Positions 40,545-49,716 are shown, counted from the stretch's first letter. The stretch: DNA of 51,954 bases from Enterobacteriaceae bacterium UBA5654 (GCA_002421005.1 DIJC01000022.1:72671-124624); one strand, 5' to 3'. Notes: generated by a model from the letters alone, not told the origin. Made by a program: numbers and translations.

Positions 40545-41678
40545 GTGAACGACGCTATTCTTCGCCCGCAGGCGAAAACCCGTAAGGCGCTGACGCCGCT
40601 GCTGGAAATCCGTAATCTGACAAAATCCTTTGACGGTCAGCACGCTGTGGACGACGTCAGTCTTACCATCTATAAAGGCGAAATTTTTGCCCTGCTGGGC
40701 GCGTCGGGCTGCGGTAAATCTACGCTGCTGCGAATGCTGGCCGGATTTGAACAGCCGACCGCCGGGCAAATCGTCCTCGACGGAGTGGATCTGGCCCACG
40801 TCCCGCCGTATCAGCGGCCAATCAACATGATGTTTCAATCCTACGCGCTGTTTCCTCATATGACGGTGGAGCAAAATATCGCGTTTGGCCTGAAGCAGGA
40901 CCGACTGCCGAAAGCGGAAATCAACGCGCGGGTCGCCGAAATGCTGGCGCTGGTGCATATGCAGGAATTCGCGAAACGTAAACCGCATCAGCTTTCCGGC
41001 GGTCAGCGTCAGCGCGTGGCTCTGGCGCGAAGCCTTGCCAAACGTCCGAAGCTGCTGTTGCTTGATGAGCCGATGGGCGCGCTGGATAAAAAACTGCGTG
41101 ACCGGATGCAGCTCGAAGTGGTCGATATCCTTGAGCGCGTCGGCGCAACCTGCGTAATGGTGACGCACGATCAGGAAGAGGCCATGACCATGGCCGGGCG
41201 CATCGCGATCATGAACCGGGGCAAATTTGCGCAGATTGGCGAGCCGGAAGAGATTTATGAGCATCCGACCACCCGCTACAGCGCGGAATTTATCGGCTCG
41301 GTCAACGTGTTTGAAGGCGTGCTGAAAGCGCGCCATGAGGACGGCCTGGTGCTGGAATCGCCGGGGCTGGTGCATCCGCTGAAGGTCGATCCCGATGCCT
41401 CGGTGGTCGATAACGTGCCGGTGTATATCGCCCTGCGCCCGGAAAAAATCATGCTCTGCGACGACGTTCCGGCGGACGGCTTTAACTTTGCCGTCGGTGA
41501 GGTTGTTCACATTGCCTATCTTGGCGACCTGTCGATTTATCATGTGCGTCTGAAAAGCGGGCAGATGATCAGCGCCCAGTTGCAGAATGACCATCGCTAC
41601 CGCAAGGGAACCCCGACCTGGGGAGATGAAGTGCGTCTGTGCTGGGACGCGGATAGCTGTGTCGTGCTGACGGTTTAA
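40545..41678 (+). CDS. potG: Putrescine transport ATP-binding protein PotG
   Basis: ABC ATPase (377 aa, as E. coli): Walker A GASGCGKST, Q-loop, LSGGQRQR, Walker B LLLDEPMGALD, and a C-terminal TOBE regulatory domain from about residue 280. It drives PotHI. Start GTG at 40545 with CGGAGAG upstream. It is 9 bp from potH. Confidence 0.95.
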   Translation: MNDAILRPQAKTRKALTPLLEIRNLTKSFDGQHAVDDVSLTIYKGEIFALLGASGCGKSTLLRMLAGFEQPTAGQIVLDGVDLAHVPPYQRPINMMFQSYALFPHMTVEQNIAFGLKQDRLPKAEINARVAEMLALVHMQEFAKRKPHQLSGGQRQRVALARSLAKRPKLLLLDEPMGALDKKLRDRMQLEVVDILERVGATCVMVTHDQEEAMTMAGRIAIMNRGKFAQIGEPEEIYEHPTTRYSAEFIGSVNVFEGVLKARHEDGLVLESPGLVHPLKVDPDASVVDNVPVYIALRPEKIMLCDDVPADGFNFAVGEVVHIAYLGDLSIYHVRLKSGQMISAQLQNDHRYRKGTPTWGDEVRLCWDADSCVVLTV

Positions 41679-41687
41679 GGAGCGGCA

Positions 41688-42641
41688 ATGAGTACACCTG
41701 AACTCCCGGCCCGCGCCGATCGCCCCGGCGGTTTTTCGCGCTGGCTGGCCCGCGCGCAGATGAAACACGGGCGCAAGCTGGTGATAGCACTGCCTTATAT
41801 CTGGCTATCACTGCTGTTCTTGCTGCCGTTTTTGATCGTCTTTAAAATCAGCCTCGCGGAAATGGCGCGGGCGATCCCGCCCTATACCGACCTGCTGGAG
41901 TGGGCCGACGGGCAACTGTCGATCACCCTGAATCTCGGCAATTTCCTGCAGCTCACCGACGATCCGCTCTATTTTGAAGCGTACCTGCAGTCGCTACAGG
42001 TGGCGGCAGTTTCGACCCTGTGCTGTCTGGCGATGGGTTATCCGCTGGCGTGGGCGGTGGCACACAGCAAACCCTCTACCCGCAACATCCTGCTGCTGCT
42101 GGTGATCCTGCCGTCGTGGACCTCATTCCTGATCCGCGTGTATGCGTGGATGGGCATTTTAAAAAATAACGGCCTGCTGAATAATTTTTTGCTGTGGCTG
42201 GGTGTTATCGATCAGCCGCTGACCATTCTGCATACCAATCTGGCGGTGTATATCGGCATTGTGTATGCCTATCTGCCATTTATGGTGCTGCCGATTTACA
42301 CCGCGCTGACCCGTATCGATTATTCGCTGGTGGAGGCGTCGCTGGATCTCGGCGCTCGCCCGCTGAAAACGTTCTTTAGCGTTATCGTGCCCTTAACCAA
42401 AGGTGGGATTATTGCTGGCTCCATGCTGGTGTTTATACCGGCGGTCGGCGAGTTTGTGATCCCGGAACTGCTCGGCGGGCCGGACAGCATTATGATTGGC
42501 CGCGTGCTGTGGCAGGAATTCTTTAATAACCGCGACTGGCCGGTGGCGTCGGCGGTAGCGATTGTGATGCTGCTGCTGCTCATCGTGCCGATTATGTGGT
42601 TCCACAAACATCAGCAAAAAACCGTGGGAGATCACGGATGA
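41688..42641 (+). CDS. potH: Putrescine transport permease PotH
   Basis: Inner-membrane permease (317 aa, as E. coli) with six membrane segments and the EAA loop LVEASLDLGARPLKTFFSVIVPLTKGGI. A first hydrophobic helix follows the charged N-terminus. The TGA overlaps the potI ATG by four bases (ATGA), so potH and potI are coupled. Confidence 0.95.
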   Translation: MSTPELPARADRPGGFSRWLARAQMKHGRKLVIALPYIWLSLLFLLPFLIVFKISLAEMARAIPPYTDLLEWADGQLSITLNLGNFLQLTDDPLYFEAYLQSLQVAAVSTLCCLAMGYPLAWAVAHSKPSTRNILLLLVILPSWTSFLIRVYAWMGILKNNGLLNNFLLWLGVIDQPLTILHTNLAVYIGIVYAYLPFMVLPIYTALTRIDYSLVEASLDLGARPLKTFFSVIVPLTKGGIIAGSMLVFIPAVGEFVIPELLGGPDSIMIGRVLWQEFFNNRDWPVASAVAIVMLLLLIVPIMWFHKHQQKTVGDHG

Positions 42642-43483
42642 ACAATCTGCCGGTAGTACGCTCCCCGTGGCGAATGTTAATTCTGGTGCTCGGGTTTACC
42701 TTTCTTTATGCACCAATGCTGATGCTGGTGATCTACTCTTTCAACAGCTCAAAGCTGGTGACGGTGTGGGCTGGCTGGTCAACGCGCTGGTACACCGCGC
42801 TTTTTCATGATGAAGCGATGATGAGCGCGGTTGGACTCAGCCTGACCATTGCCGCCTGCGCGGCGACGATGGCGGCGATCCTCGGTACTATCGCGGCGGT
42901 GGTGATGGTGCGCTTTGGCCGTTTTCGCGGCTCCAGCGGCTTTGCTTTTATGATCACCGCGCCGCTGGTGATGCCGGATGTCATTACCGGGCTTTCGCTG
43001 CTGCTGCTGTTCGTCGCGCTGGGCCATGCGATTGGCTGGCCTGCGGATCGTGGCATGCTGACCATCTGGCTGGCGCACGTCACGTTTTGTACCGCTTACG
43101 TGGCGGTGGTGATCTCCTCCCGCCTGCGCGAGCTGGATCGCTCAATTGAGGAAGCGGCAATGGATCTCGGTGCCGCGCCGCTCAAAGTTTTCTTTGTCAT
43201 TACACTGCCGATGATTATGCCTGCGGTCATTTCTGGCTGGCTGCTGGCGTTTACGCTGTCGCTGGACGATCTGGTGATCGCCAGCTTCGTTTCGGGACCT
43301 GGCGCGACCACGCTACCGATGCTGGTCTTCTCCAGCGTGCGCATGGGCGTGAATCCACAAATTAACGCCCTCGCGACCTTGATCCTGGGCGTGGTCGGAA
43401 TTGTCGGATTTATCGCCTGGTATCTGATGGCGCGCGCAGAAAAGCAGCGGGTGAGGGACATCCAGCGTGCAAGACGTGGATGA
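42638..43483 (+). CDS. potI: Putrescine transport permease PotI
   Basis: Inner-membrane permease (281 aa, as E. coli), the second translocation subunit. EAA loop SIEEAAMDLGAAPLKVFFVITLPMIMPA. ATG 42638 overlaps the potH stop; an earlier in-frame start within potH was excluded. Followed by ybjO after 78 bp. Confidence 0.95.
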   Translation: MNNLPVVRSPWRMLILVLGFTFLYAPMLMLVIYSFNSSKLVTVWAGWSTRWYTALFHDEAMMSAVGLSLTIAACAATMAAILGTIAAVVMVRFGRFRGSSGFAFMITAPLVMPDVITGLSLLLLFVALGHAIGWPADRGMLTIWLAHVTFCTAYVAVVISSRLRELDRSIEEAAMDLGAAPLKVFFVITLPMIMPAVISGWLLAFTLSLDDLVIASFVSGPGATTLPMLVFSSVRMGVNPQINALATLILGVVGIVGFIAWYLMARAEKQRVRDIQRARRG

Positions 43484-43561
43484 AGCGCCTAAAATTTCAG
43501 AACAAAATGTGCATTCAGTGCCGCGACCTGCGCGGCACCGTTCTCACGGAAGGCGAACACG

Positions 43562-44029
43562 TTGGGTACTAAAACACATCGCTCCGGCGCGCGTCTGAAC
43601 GTCCCTGCTGTAGTGCAGGTGGCGGCGATTGCGATCATCTCGATTCGCTGCGTTGATCTGCTGATGTTGTTTAATCTGCTGGGCTGGCACGGGATCCGCG
43701 AACTTTTTTTCCGCAGCGCGCAAACCTGGAGTCTGACGGCGGTATTTCTGGCAAGCCTGGTGCTGCTGTTTGTGGATATCCTCTGTGCATTTTCGGTAGT
43801 GAAAGGACGAGGCTGGGCGCGCTGGCTGTATCTGGTGGCGCAGCTGGCGGCATTTAGCTATCTGTGGGCCGCGTCCATTGGCTACGGCTATCCTGAACTG
43901 TTCAGTATTGCCGGAGAAACCCGTGGTGAAATCTTCCACGCGCTGGTGATGCAAAAACTGCCGGATATTCTGGTCCTGCTGCTGCTTTTTATTCCCTCAC
44001 CGAGCCGCCGCTTTTTCCGCCTGCAATAA
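43562..44029 (+). CDS. ybjO: Inner membrane protein YbjO
   Basis: Small membrane protein (155 aa; E. coli 162) with about four hydrophobic segments and no known function. The match to E. coli is clear in RLNVPA, VQTWSLT-like AQTWSLTAVF and SYLWAASIGYGYPELFSI. Start TTG at 43562 with GGAAGG 8 nt upstream; the N-terminus is shorter than in E. coli. Confidence 0.88.
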   Translation: MGTKTHRSGARLNVPAVVQVAAIAIISIRCVDLLMLFNLLGWHGIRELFFRSAQTWSLTAVFLASLVLLFVDILCAFSVVKGRGWARWLYLVAQLAAFSYLWAASIGYGYPELFSIAGETRGEIFHALVMQKLPDILVLLLLFIPSPSRRFFRLQ

Positions 44030-44071
44030 CAGTGGTACAATCGCCGCCCCTGAAATTCAGAAGGTTTTATT

Positions 44072-45199
44072 ATGCAGTGCGCACTCTATGATGCCGGTCG
44101 CTGTCGCTCGTGCCAGTGGATTGAAAAACCGGTTATCGATCAACTCTCGCTGAAGATGAACGATCTCCGGGAATTGCTGGACGATCTGCCGGTGGGAGAG
44201 TGGTGCGCGCCAGTCAGCGGCCCGGAACGGGCGTTTCGTAATAAAGCCAAAATGGTGGTCAGCGGCAGCGTGGAAAAACCGCTGTTAGGGATGCTGCACC
44301 GCGACGGCACCCCGGAAGATCTCACCGCCTGTCCGCTTTATCCCGCCTCTTTTGCGCCGCTGTTTAACGCGCTGAAGCCGTTTATCGCCCGCGCCGGGTT
44401 GACGCCGTATAACGTCGCGCGTAAGCGGGGCGAACTGAAATATCTGCTGATCACCGAAAGCCAGCAGGATGGCGGCATAATGCTGCGCTTCGTACTGCGT
44501 TCCGAAACCAAACTCGCCCAGCTACGGGCGGCGTTGCCGGATCTTCAGGCGCAGTTGCCGCAGCTTAAGGTGATCTCGGTGAATATACAGCCTGTCCATA
44601 TGGCGATTATGGAAGGTGAGAAAGAGATCTTTTTGACCGAACAGCAGGCGCTGGCGGAGCAGTTTAATGACGTGCCGCTGTGGATCAGGCCGCAGAGTTT
44701 TTTCCAGACTAACCCGACCGTCGCCAGCCAGCTTTACGCCAGCGCCCGTGCATGGGTGCGCGCGCTGCCGGTGGCGCATATGTGGGATCTGTTTTGCGGC
44801 GTCGGCGGCTTTGGCCTGCACTGCGCCACGCCACAGATGAAGCTGACCGGAATTGAAATCGCCCCGGAAGCGATCGCCTGCGCCAGACAATCCGCCGTCC
44901 AGTTGGGGCTGAATAACCTTCATTTTCAGGCGCTGGACTCCACCCGCTTTGCGACCGGGCAGGGTGAGGCGCCCGATCTGGTGCTGGTTAACCCGCCGCG
45001 CAGGGGAATTGGTCAGGCGCTGTGCGCGTATTTAAGCCAGATGGCCCCGCCGTTTATCATCTACTCAAGCTGCAATGCGCAGACGATGGCGAAAGATCTG
45101 CGCCAGCTATCCGGCTATCGCCTTGCCCGCGTTCAGCTTTTTGACATGTTTCCGCACACCGCCCATTATGAAGTTCTGACGCTGCTGATCCGCATTTAG
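44072..45199 (+). CDS. rlmC: 23S rRNA m5U747 methyltransferase RlmC
   Basis: SAM-dependent methyltransferase (375 aa, as E. coli) making 5-methyluridine 747 in 23S rRNA. N-terminal cysteines C3, C11 and C14 plus C87 coordinate a [4Fe-4S] cluster. The SAM-binding loop is DLFCGVGGFGLHCA, and the catalytic cysteine is in IIYSSCNAQTMAKDL. It is last of the conserved pot-ybjO-rlmC stretch before an unrecognised gene. Confidence 0.96.
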   Translation: MQCALYDAGRCRSCQWIEKPVIDQLSLKMNDLRELLDDLPVGEWCAPVSGPERAFRNKAKMVVSGSVEKPLLGMLHRDGTPEDLTACPLYPASFAPLFNALKPFIARAGLTPYNVARKRGELKYLLITESQQDGGIMLRFVLRSETKLAQLRAALPDLQAQLPQLKVISVNIQPVHMAIMEGEKEIFLTEQQALAEQFNDVPLWIRPQSFFQTNPTVASQLYASARAWVRALPVAHMWDLFCGVGGFGLHCATPQMKLTGIEIAPEAIACARQSAVQLGLNNLHFQALDSTRFATGQGEAPDLVLVNPPRRGIGQALCAYLSQMAPPFIIYSSCNAQTMAKDLRQLSGYRLARVQLFDMFPHTAHYEVLTLLIRI

Positions 45200-45220
45200 C
45201 GTAAACAGGAGAAAGAACAC

Positions 45221-45814
45221 ATGCGAACGCCTTCACGGTTTCTGTTTTCACCGCGTCCGGCGCGCGTTACGGCCCCCGGCGGGTCAATTCTGGCGCTGCT
45301 GGGCGGTGGCCTGCTGTACTGGATTTATACAATGGTGGTGGGCTTCATTGAAGACGGCGAACCGTTGATCTTTATCGTTGCGGCGGCCGTCGCATGGCTG
45401 GCGGTGGCGAGCTGGCGTGACAGTCGTCAGCGGAAAAATCAGTGGCGCGCGCTGGCCCAACAGCGCAGCGGGCAAAGCATTTGTGATTTTGCCCGCAGTT
45501 TCGATACGCGCAAGGTAGATACCTGGGTGATCCGCGCGGTATGGAATTCGTTAAGCAGTCAGATTAACGCGGCTGTCCCGCACGGTTATAGCGTGCCTTT
45601 ATCCGCCGATGACCGGCTCGAAATTTTCGCCCTGGACGATGAAGAAGAGCTGTTTGATACCCTGACTGAAATCGCAGAAAGAGCGGGACGGGATCTGCAA
45701 TTACTGCTGAAAGAAGGCTGGTCGCACCCGGTGGTCACTGTGCGCGATATGGTGATGCTGCTTAACGCCCAGCCAATGACCGAAATGCGCAAAAGCCGGT
45801 TACTGATTGCCTGA
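45221..45814 (+). CDS. Unrecognised membrane protein with possible acyl-carrier-like domain
   Basis: Protein of 197 aa not found at this locus in E. coli K-12. Two hydrophobic segments lie near the N-terminus (about 22-41 and 49-64). The soluble part (about 65-197) has helical character with IRAVWNSLSSQI, PLSADDRLEIFALDDEEELFDTL and VVTVRDMVMLLNAQ, reminiscent of acyl carrier protein/DUF1493 folds, but the prosthetic-group Asp-Ser-Leu is replaced by LDDEE, so it would not carry phosphopantetheine. This resemblance is by eye only. It has a good AGGAGAAA ribosome binding site, 21 bp behind rlmC, and is probably co-transcribed. Function unknown. Confidence 0.8.
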   Translation: MRTPSRFLFSPRPARVTAPGGSILALLGGGLLYWIYTMVVGFIEDGEPLIFIVAAAVAWLAVASWRDSRQRKNQWRALAQQRSGQSICDFARSFDTRKVDTWVIRAVWNSLSSQINAAVPHGYSVPLSADDRLEIFALDDEEELFDTLTEIAERAGRDLQLLLKEGWSHPVVTVRDMVMLLNAQPMTEMRKSRLLIA

Positions 45815-45818
45815 AGCA

Positions 45819-45847
45819 GCAGGCCCGCCGTTGAAAAACGGGCCTGC
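45819..45847. terminator. Hairpin between the unrecognised gene and artJ
   Basis: GCAGGCCCG (45819-45827) pairs with CGGGCCTGC (45839-45847) over 11 nt. It sits between two convergent genes but has no clean T-run, so it may act only partly as a terminator. Confidence 0.5.
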
Positions 45848-45854
45848 GTTCAGC

Positions 45855-46586
45855 TTACTTCGGGAACCACTGGTCGCTGATTTTCTGATACGTGCCGTCG
45901 GCTTTAATCGCTTGCAGCGCGCCGTTCAGTTTTTCCAGCAGCGCTTTATTATCCGGGCGCACGGCGATGCCCAGACCGGTGCCGAAGTATTGCGGATCGG
46001 TCACTTTCTCGGTGGCAGTGCCCAGCTGCGGATTGGTTTTCAGCCATTCGTTGACCACGGCGGTATCACCAAACACCCCATCAATACGGCCATTTTTCAG
46101 GTCGATAATCGCATTCTGGTAGCTGTCATAGGCTACGGTTTTCACTTCCGGGTGTTTATCCTGAAGGTATTTCTGATGAGTGGTGCCGTTTTCCATGCCG
46201 ATGCGTTTGCCCTTCAGGTCGGCGAAAGTTTTATAGGTCTCTTTTTTCGCAATCACCACCGCCGAGTTAGCGTAGTACGGCGCGGTAAAGGCGACCTGCT
46301 TGCTGCGCTCCGGGGTGATGTCCATCCCGGAAATCACCGCATCGTATTTTTTAAATTTCAGCGACGGGATCAGGCTGTCAAACGCGTGATTGGTAAAAGT
46401 GCAGTCGGCCTGCATTTGTTTGCACAGCGCCTTCGCCAGATCGATATCAAAACCGACGATCTGGTTGCTCGCATCCAGCGATTCAAAAGGAGGATAGGTG
46501 GCGGATACGCCAAAATTGATTTTATCTGCCGCGTTAACGCCTGCGGCAAACGTGGCAAGCACTGCGGCCAGGACTAACTTTTTCAT
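45855..46586 (-). CDS. artJ: Arginine-binding periplasmic protein ArtJ
   Basis: Family 3 binding protein (243 aa, as E. coli) with high affinity for L-arginine, delivering it to ArtQM. The signal peptide ends GVNAA. Typical segments: NFGVSATYPPFESLDA, IVGFDIDLAKALCKQM, SGMDITPERSKQV and GVFGDTAVVNEWL. ATG 46586 has GGGAGA upstream; upstream in-frame ATG at 46592 is too close to it. A monocistronic unit controlled by tandem ArgR boxes at 46655-46693. Confidence 0.95.
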   Translation of the reverse strand: MKKLVLAAVLATFAAGVNAADKINFGVSATYPPFESLDASNQIVGFDIDLAKALCKQMQADCTFTNHAFDSLIPSLKFKKYDAVISGMDITPERSKQVAFTAPYYANSAVVIAKKETYKTFADLKGKRIGMENGTTHQKYLQDKHPEVKTVAYDSYQNAIIDLKNGRIDGVFGDTAVVNEWLKTNPQLGTATEKVTDPQYFGTGLGIAVRPDNKALLEKLNGALQAIKADGTYQKISDQWFPK

Positions 46587-46654
46587 TCTCATTCTCCCGT
46601 CGATCACTTTTATTGTTTGTGCCCTGTCTGTGGCATGAAGTAACAATGCCACTA

Positions 46655-46693
46655 AATGAATTTGTATGCAATATATGTGATTAACTATTTTTT
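46655..46693. promoter_or_regulatory. Tandem ArgR boxes upstream of artJ
   Basis: Box 1 (46655-46672, TGAAT-TTGT-ATGCA core) matches the 18-bp TGAAT-W4-ATTCA consensus with one core mismatch. Box 2 (46676-46693, TGATT-AACT-ATTTT) is weaker. The 3-bp gap is typical of ArgR hexamer sites. ArgR represses artJ in E. coli. Confidence 0.8.
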
Positions 46694-46765
46694 ACGGAAA
46701 ATAAAAAAGCAGATAAACGTTATGCTTACCTGCTTTAGAATTGCGACTTTATGCAATGTCAGTGA

Positions 46766-47434
46766 TTAATTGCGGCGTTCAAACACCAGCGCGCGGCGCT
46801 CAATCAGGCGCATTACCAGCGTCAACAGACCATTGACCACCAGATAGATAATGCCCGCCGCGCCAAATACCATCACGTCATAAGTCCGTCCGTACATGAG
46901 CTGACCATGGCCCATGACTTCCATCAGCGTAATGGTGTAGGCCAGCGAGGTACTTTTAAATACCAGTACCACTTCGTTGGAATACGAGGAGAGGGCGCGT
47001 TTAAAGGCGTACGGCAGCAAGATCGCCAGCGTATCTTTTTTACTCATCCCCAGCGCGCCGCAGGATTGCCACTGGCCGTCCGGGATGGCGCGGATGGCTC
47101 CAAAGAATAACTGTGTGGTATAGGCCGCACTGTTAAGCGAAAGGGCGATGAGCGCACAGAGCCAGGGTTCGGAAATCAGGCTCCAGATTAGCGGATATTC
47201 CTGTAACGTCGGGAACTGGCCCGGCCCGTAGTAAATCAGGAAAATCTGCACCAGCAGCGGCGTACCGGTAAACAGGGTGATATAGGCGCGGACGATCCAC
47301 ACCAGCACCGGCGTTTTCAGCGTCAGAATGATGGTAAAGATCAGCGACAGCACCAGCGCCACGGCGATGGACGCTACGGTCAGCGTCAGGCTGGTATGCA
47401 GCCCTTTCAGCAGTTCGGGTAAATACTCAAGCAT
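46766..47434 (-). CDS. artM: Arginine ABC transporter permease ArtM
   Basis: Inner-membrane permease (222 aa, as E. coli) of the polar amino-acid family, with a central ATPase-docking loop AIRAIPDGQWQSCGALGMSKKDTL. It pairs with ArtQ. Its ATG overlaps the artQ stop, and it is last in artPIQM. No terminator with T-run was identified in the ~110 bp to artJ's control region. Confidence 0.95.
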   Translation of the reverse strand: MLEYLPELLKGLHTSLTLTVASIAVALVLSLIFTIILTLKTPVLVWIVRAYITLFTGTPLLVQIFLIYYGPGQFPTLQEYPLIWSLISEPWLCALIALSLNSAAYTTQLFFGAIRAIPDGQWQSCGALGMSKKDTLAILLPYAFKRALSSYSNEVVLVFKSTSLAYTITLMEVMGHGQLMYGRTYDVMVFGAAGIIYLVVNGLLTLVMRLIERRALVFERRN

Positions 47435-48150
47435 CAGCCAGGCCTCCGCTCAAAACGCGTCGCCCGCATATCAATACGCTTGAGGATGTACTGACTTAAC
47501 AGCGTGATCACCAGATAAATCGCCGCCGCCACGATGTACCAGTTAAACGGCTCCTGGGTACGGGTGGCGATGCTGCGGGTTTGCAGCATTAAATCGTTGA
47601 CGCTTATCAGCGATACCAGCGCGGTATCTTTCAACAGCACCAGCCACTGATTGCCCAGACCCGGCAGCGCGTGCCGCCACATCTGCGGCATCACCAGGCG
47701 GAAAAAGATCGCGCTTTTAGAAAGCCCCAGCGCCTGACCGGATTCCCACTGCCCGATGGGCACCGCCTTCAGAGCGCCGCGCAAAGTTTGCGAGGCGTAA
47801 GCGGCGTACAGCAGGGACAGGGCGATCACCCCGCAGAGAAACGGGCTGACGTCGAAGTTTTCGATCTCCACCTGCACCGGGATTTGCACAAAGCCCAGAT
47901 TGAGGGTGAAACCGTCAGACAGCGTCAGCAGCAGCTGCGATGAGCCGAAATAGATAAACAGGACCACCAGGATTTCCGGGAGTCCCCGCATAATCGTCAC
48001 CAGCGCCGTGCCCAGCCACGCGACGGGTCGCCATTTGGCCGATTCCCATACCGCGAACAGCATGGCTAACGCCAGGCCGATGACCAGTGCGCAAACGGCA
48101 AGGCCGACGGTCATACCGGCGGCGCTTGCTAAAGGAAAAAATTCATTCAT
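47434..48150 (-). CDS. artQ: Arginine ABC transporter permease ArtQ
   Basis: Inner-membrane permease (238 aa, as E. coli) with the loop ALKAVPIGQWESGQALGLSKSAIFFRLVMPQ. ATG 48150 lies 6 bp after the artI stop; a TTG one codon earlier was excluded. Third gene of artPIQM. Confidence 0.95.
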   Translation of the reverse strand: MNEFFPLASAAGMTVGLAVCALVIGLALAMLFAVWESAKWRPVAWLGTALVTIMRGLPEILVVLFIYFGSSQLLLTLSDGFTLNLGFVQIPVQVEIENFDVSPFLCGVIALSLLYAAYASQTLRGALKAVPIGQWESGQALGLSKSAIFFRLVMPQMWRHALPGLGNQWLVLLKDTALVSLISVNDLMLQTRSIATRTQEPFNWYIVAAAIYLVITLLSQYILKRIDMRATRFERRPG

Positions 48151-48156
48151 CAAGAA

Positions 48157-48888
48157 TTACTTCTGGAACCATTTGTTGTAGAGGGTTTGGTAGGTGCCAT
48201 CTTTCTTCACTTTTTCCAGCGCGGTATTAAATTTCTGCTGGAGGTCGGTGTTGCCCTGGCGAACGGCGATACCCAGCCCGATGCCAAAGTAGTCTTTATC
48301 GGTGACTTTATCGCCCACGGCGGCCAGTTTGGCATTACTCTTCAGCCATTCCGTCACCACGGCAGTATCACCAAACACCGCATCAATACGACCGTTTTCC
48401 AGATCCAGCTTGGCGTTCATATAGCTGTCGTAAGGAACGGCGGTGATTTCCGGGTGTTTATCCATAATGAATTTCTGGTGCGTGGAGCCGTTCTGCATCC
48501 CGACTTTTTTGCCTTTCAGCTGGTCGAGGCTGGTGTATTTACCGCTTTGACCGACAAACAGCGCCGAGTTTTCATAGTAAGGCGTGCTGAACAGCACCTG
48601 TTTTTGACGCTCCGGGGTGATGTCCATACCGGCCATCACCGCTTCAAAACGACGGAATTTCAGGCCGGGGATCAGGCTGTCAAACGCCTGGTTAGTGAAG
48701 GTACAGGTCGCCCCAATCTCTTTACACAGCGCGTTGGCCAGATCGACATCAAAACCGACGATTTTATTATTGGCGTCCACGGATTCAAACGGAGGATAAG
48801 AGGCTTCCGTGGCAAAACGGATGGTTTCTGCGGCGGTCGCAGACAGGCTAACGCTGGCAAGTAAGGCGGCAATCAGAACTTTTTTCAT
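48157..48888 (-). CDS. artI: Arginine-binding periplasmic protein ArtI
   Basis: Family 3 binding protein (243 aa, as E. coli), paralogous to ArtJ. The signal peptide ends SATAA. Segments: RFATEASYPPFESVDA, CTFTNQAFDSLIPGLKF, AGMDITPERQKQVLFSTPYY, GVFGDTAVV-like AVFGDTAVVTEWL. ATG 48888 preceded by GGGA; two codons earlier lies another ATG. Second gene of artPIQM. Confidence 0.95.
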   Translation of the reverse strand: MKKVLIAALLASVSLSATAAETIRFATEASYPPFESVDANNKIVGFDVDLANALCKEIGATCTFTNQAFDSLIPGLKFRRFEAVMAGMDITPERQKQVLFSTPYYENSALFVGQSGKYTSLDQLKGKKVGMQNGSTHQKFIMDKHPEITAVPYDSYMNAKLDLENGRIDAVFGDTAVVTEWLKSNAKLAAVGDKVTDKDYFGIGLGIAVRQGNTDLQQKFNTALEKVKKDGTYQTLYNKWFQK

Positions 48889-48905
48889 TGTCATTTTCCC
48901 GGTCT

Positions 48906-49634
48906 TCAGTGAGATAAATAGTGTTTAAACGCGTCGGTCTGCGGATGCGCAAAGCAGCTGGCATCCCCTTGCTCAACGATGTGACCATTTTCCATATAGA
49001 CCACGCGGCTGGCGGTTTTACGCGCCACTTCCACCTCATGGGTTACGATCACCTGGGTTATTCGGGTTTCTGCCAGCTCGCGAATGATGCTGACGATCTG
49101 CGCGGTGATTTCCGGGTCGAGGGCGGCGGTCGGTTCATCGAACAGCAGCACCTGCGGCTCCATCATCAGCGCACGGGCTATTGCCACACGCTGCTGTTGA
49201 CCACCGGAAAGATGCAGCGGATAACGATCGCTGTACGGCTTCAGGCGCAGGCGTTCCAGCAGTTTATCCGCCCGTTCCATCGCCTGGCTTTTGCTTAAGC
49301 CCAGAACGCGGCACGGCGCTTCAATCAGGTTTTGTACCACCGTGAGATGCGGCCACAGATTATATTGCTGAAATACCATCCCGACATTTTGGCGCAGTTC
49401 GCGAATGGCTTTATCAGAAGGCGTTTTGGTGAAATCAAAATGATTACCAGCGATAGCCAGCGTGCCGGAGCGCGGCATCTCCAGAAGGTTCAACACGCGC
49501 AGCAGCGAACTTTTACCTGCGCCGCTTGGACCCAGCAGCACCAGCGTCTCACCCTGCGGGCAATCAAGCGTAATGTCGAACAGCGCCTGATGCGCGCCGT
49601 AGAAGCAATTAATGCCGTTTAATTGAATACTCAT
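48906..49634 (-). CDS. artP: Arginine transport ATP-binding protein ArtP
   Basis: ABC ATPase (242 aa, as E. coli) for ArtQM, with Walker A GPSGAGKS, LSGGQQQR and Walker B LLFDEPTAALDPE. MSIQLNG at 49634 begins as in E. coli; a reading frame 20 codons longer runs back through the ArgR boxes and is unsupported. First gene of artPIQM. Confidence 0.95.
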   Translation of the reverse strand: MSIQLNGINCFYGAHQALFDITLDCPQGETLVLLGPSGAGKSSLLRVLNLLEMPRSGTLAIAGNHFDFTKTPSDKAIRELRQNVGMVFQQYNLWPHLTVVQNLIEAPCRVLGLSKSQAMERADKLLERLRLKPYSDRYPLHLSGGQQQRVAIARALMMEPQVLLFDEPTAALDPEITAQIVSIIRELAETRITQVIVTHEVEVARKTASRVVYMENGHIVEQGDASCFAHPQTDAFKHYLSH

Positions 49635-49677
49635 CGGGGCAGTCTTGTAGCAATTGAGGCCGCAAATAGTACCGTTG

Positions 49678-49716
49678 ACAGAATAGTTATGCAATATTTC
49701 TGCGTTAAAACTTAAC
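49678..49716. promoter_or_regulatory. Tandem ArgR boxes upstream of artP
   Basis: Box 1 (49678-49695, core AGAAT-AGTT-ATGCA) and weaker box 2 (49699-49716, core TGCGT-TAAA-ACTTA) are spaced by 3 bp, just upstream of artP. The layout mirrors that of artJ, supporting ArgR control of both. Confidence 0.65.

Noticed and set aside
40107..41768. Long antisense frame of 553 codons on the - strand across potF, potG and potH
   Set aside because: It is a shadow of clearly conserved potFGH reading frames; the translation is rich in His/Arg/Gln typical of antisense frames in GC-rich genes and it has no ribosome binding site.
45807..46577. Frame of 256 codons on the + strand over artJ
   Set aside because: Shadow of artJ; the same pattern recurs opposite artI (48187-48864), as expected for complementary frames of paralogues.
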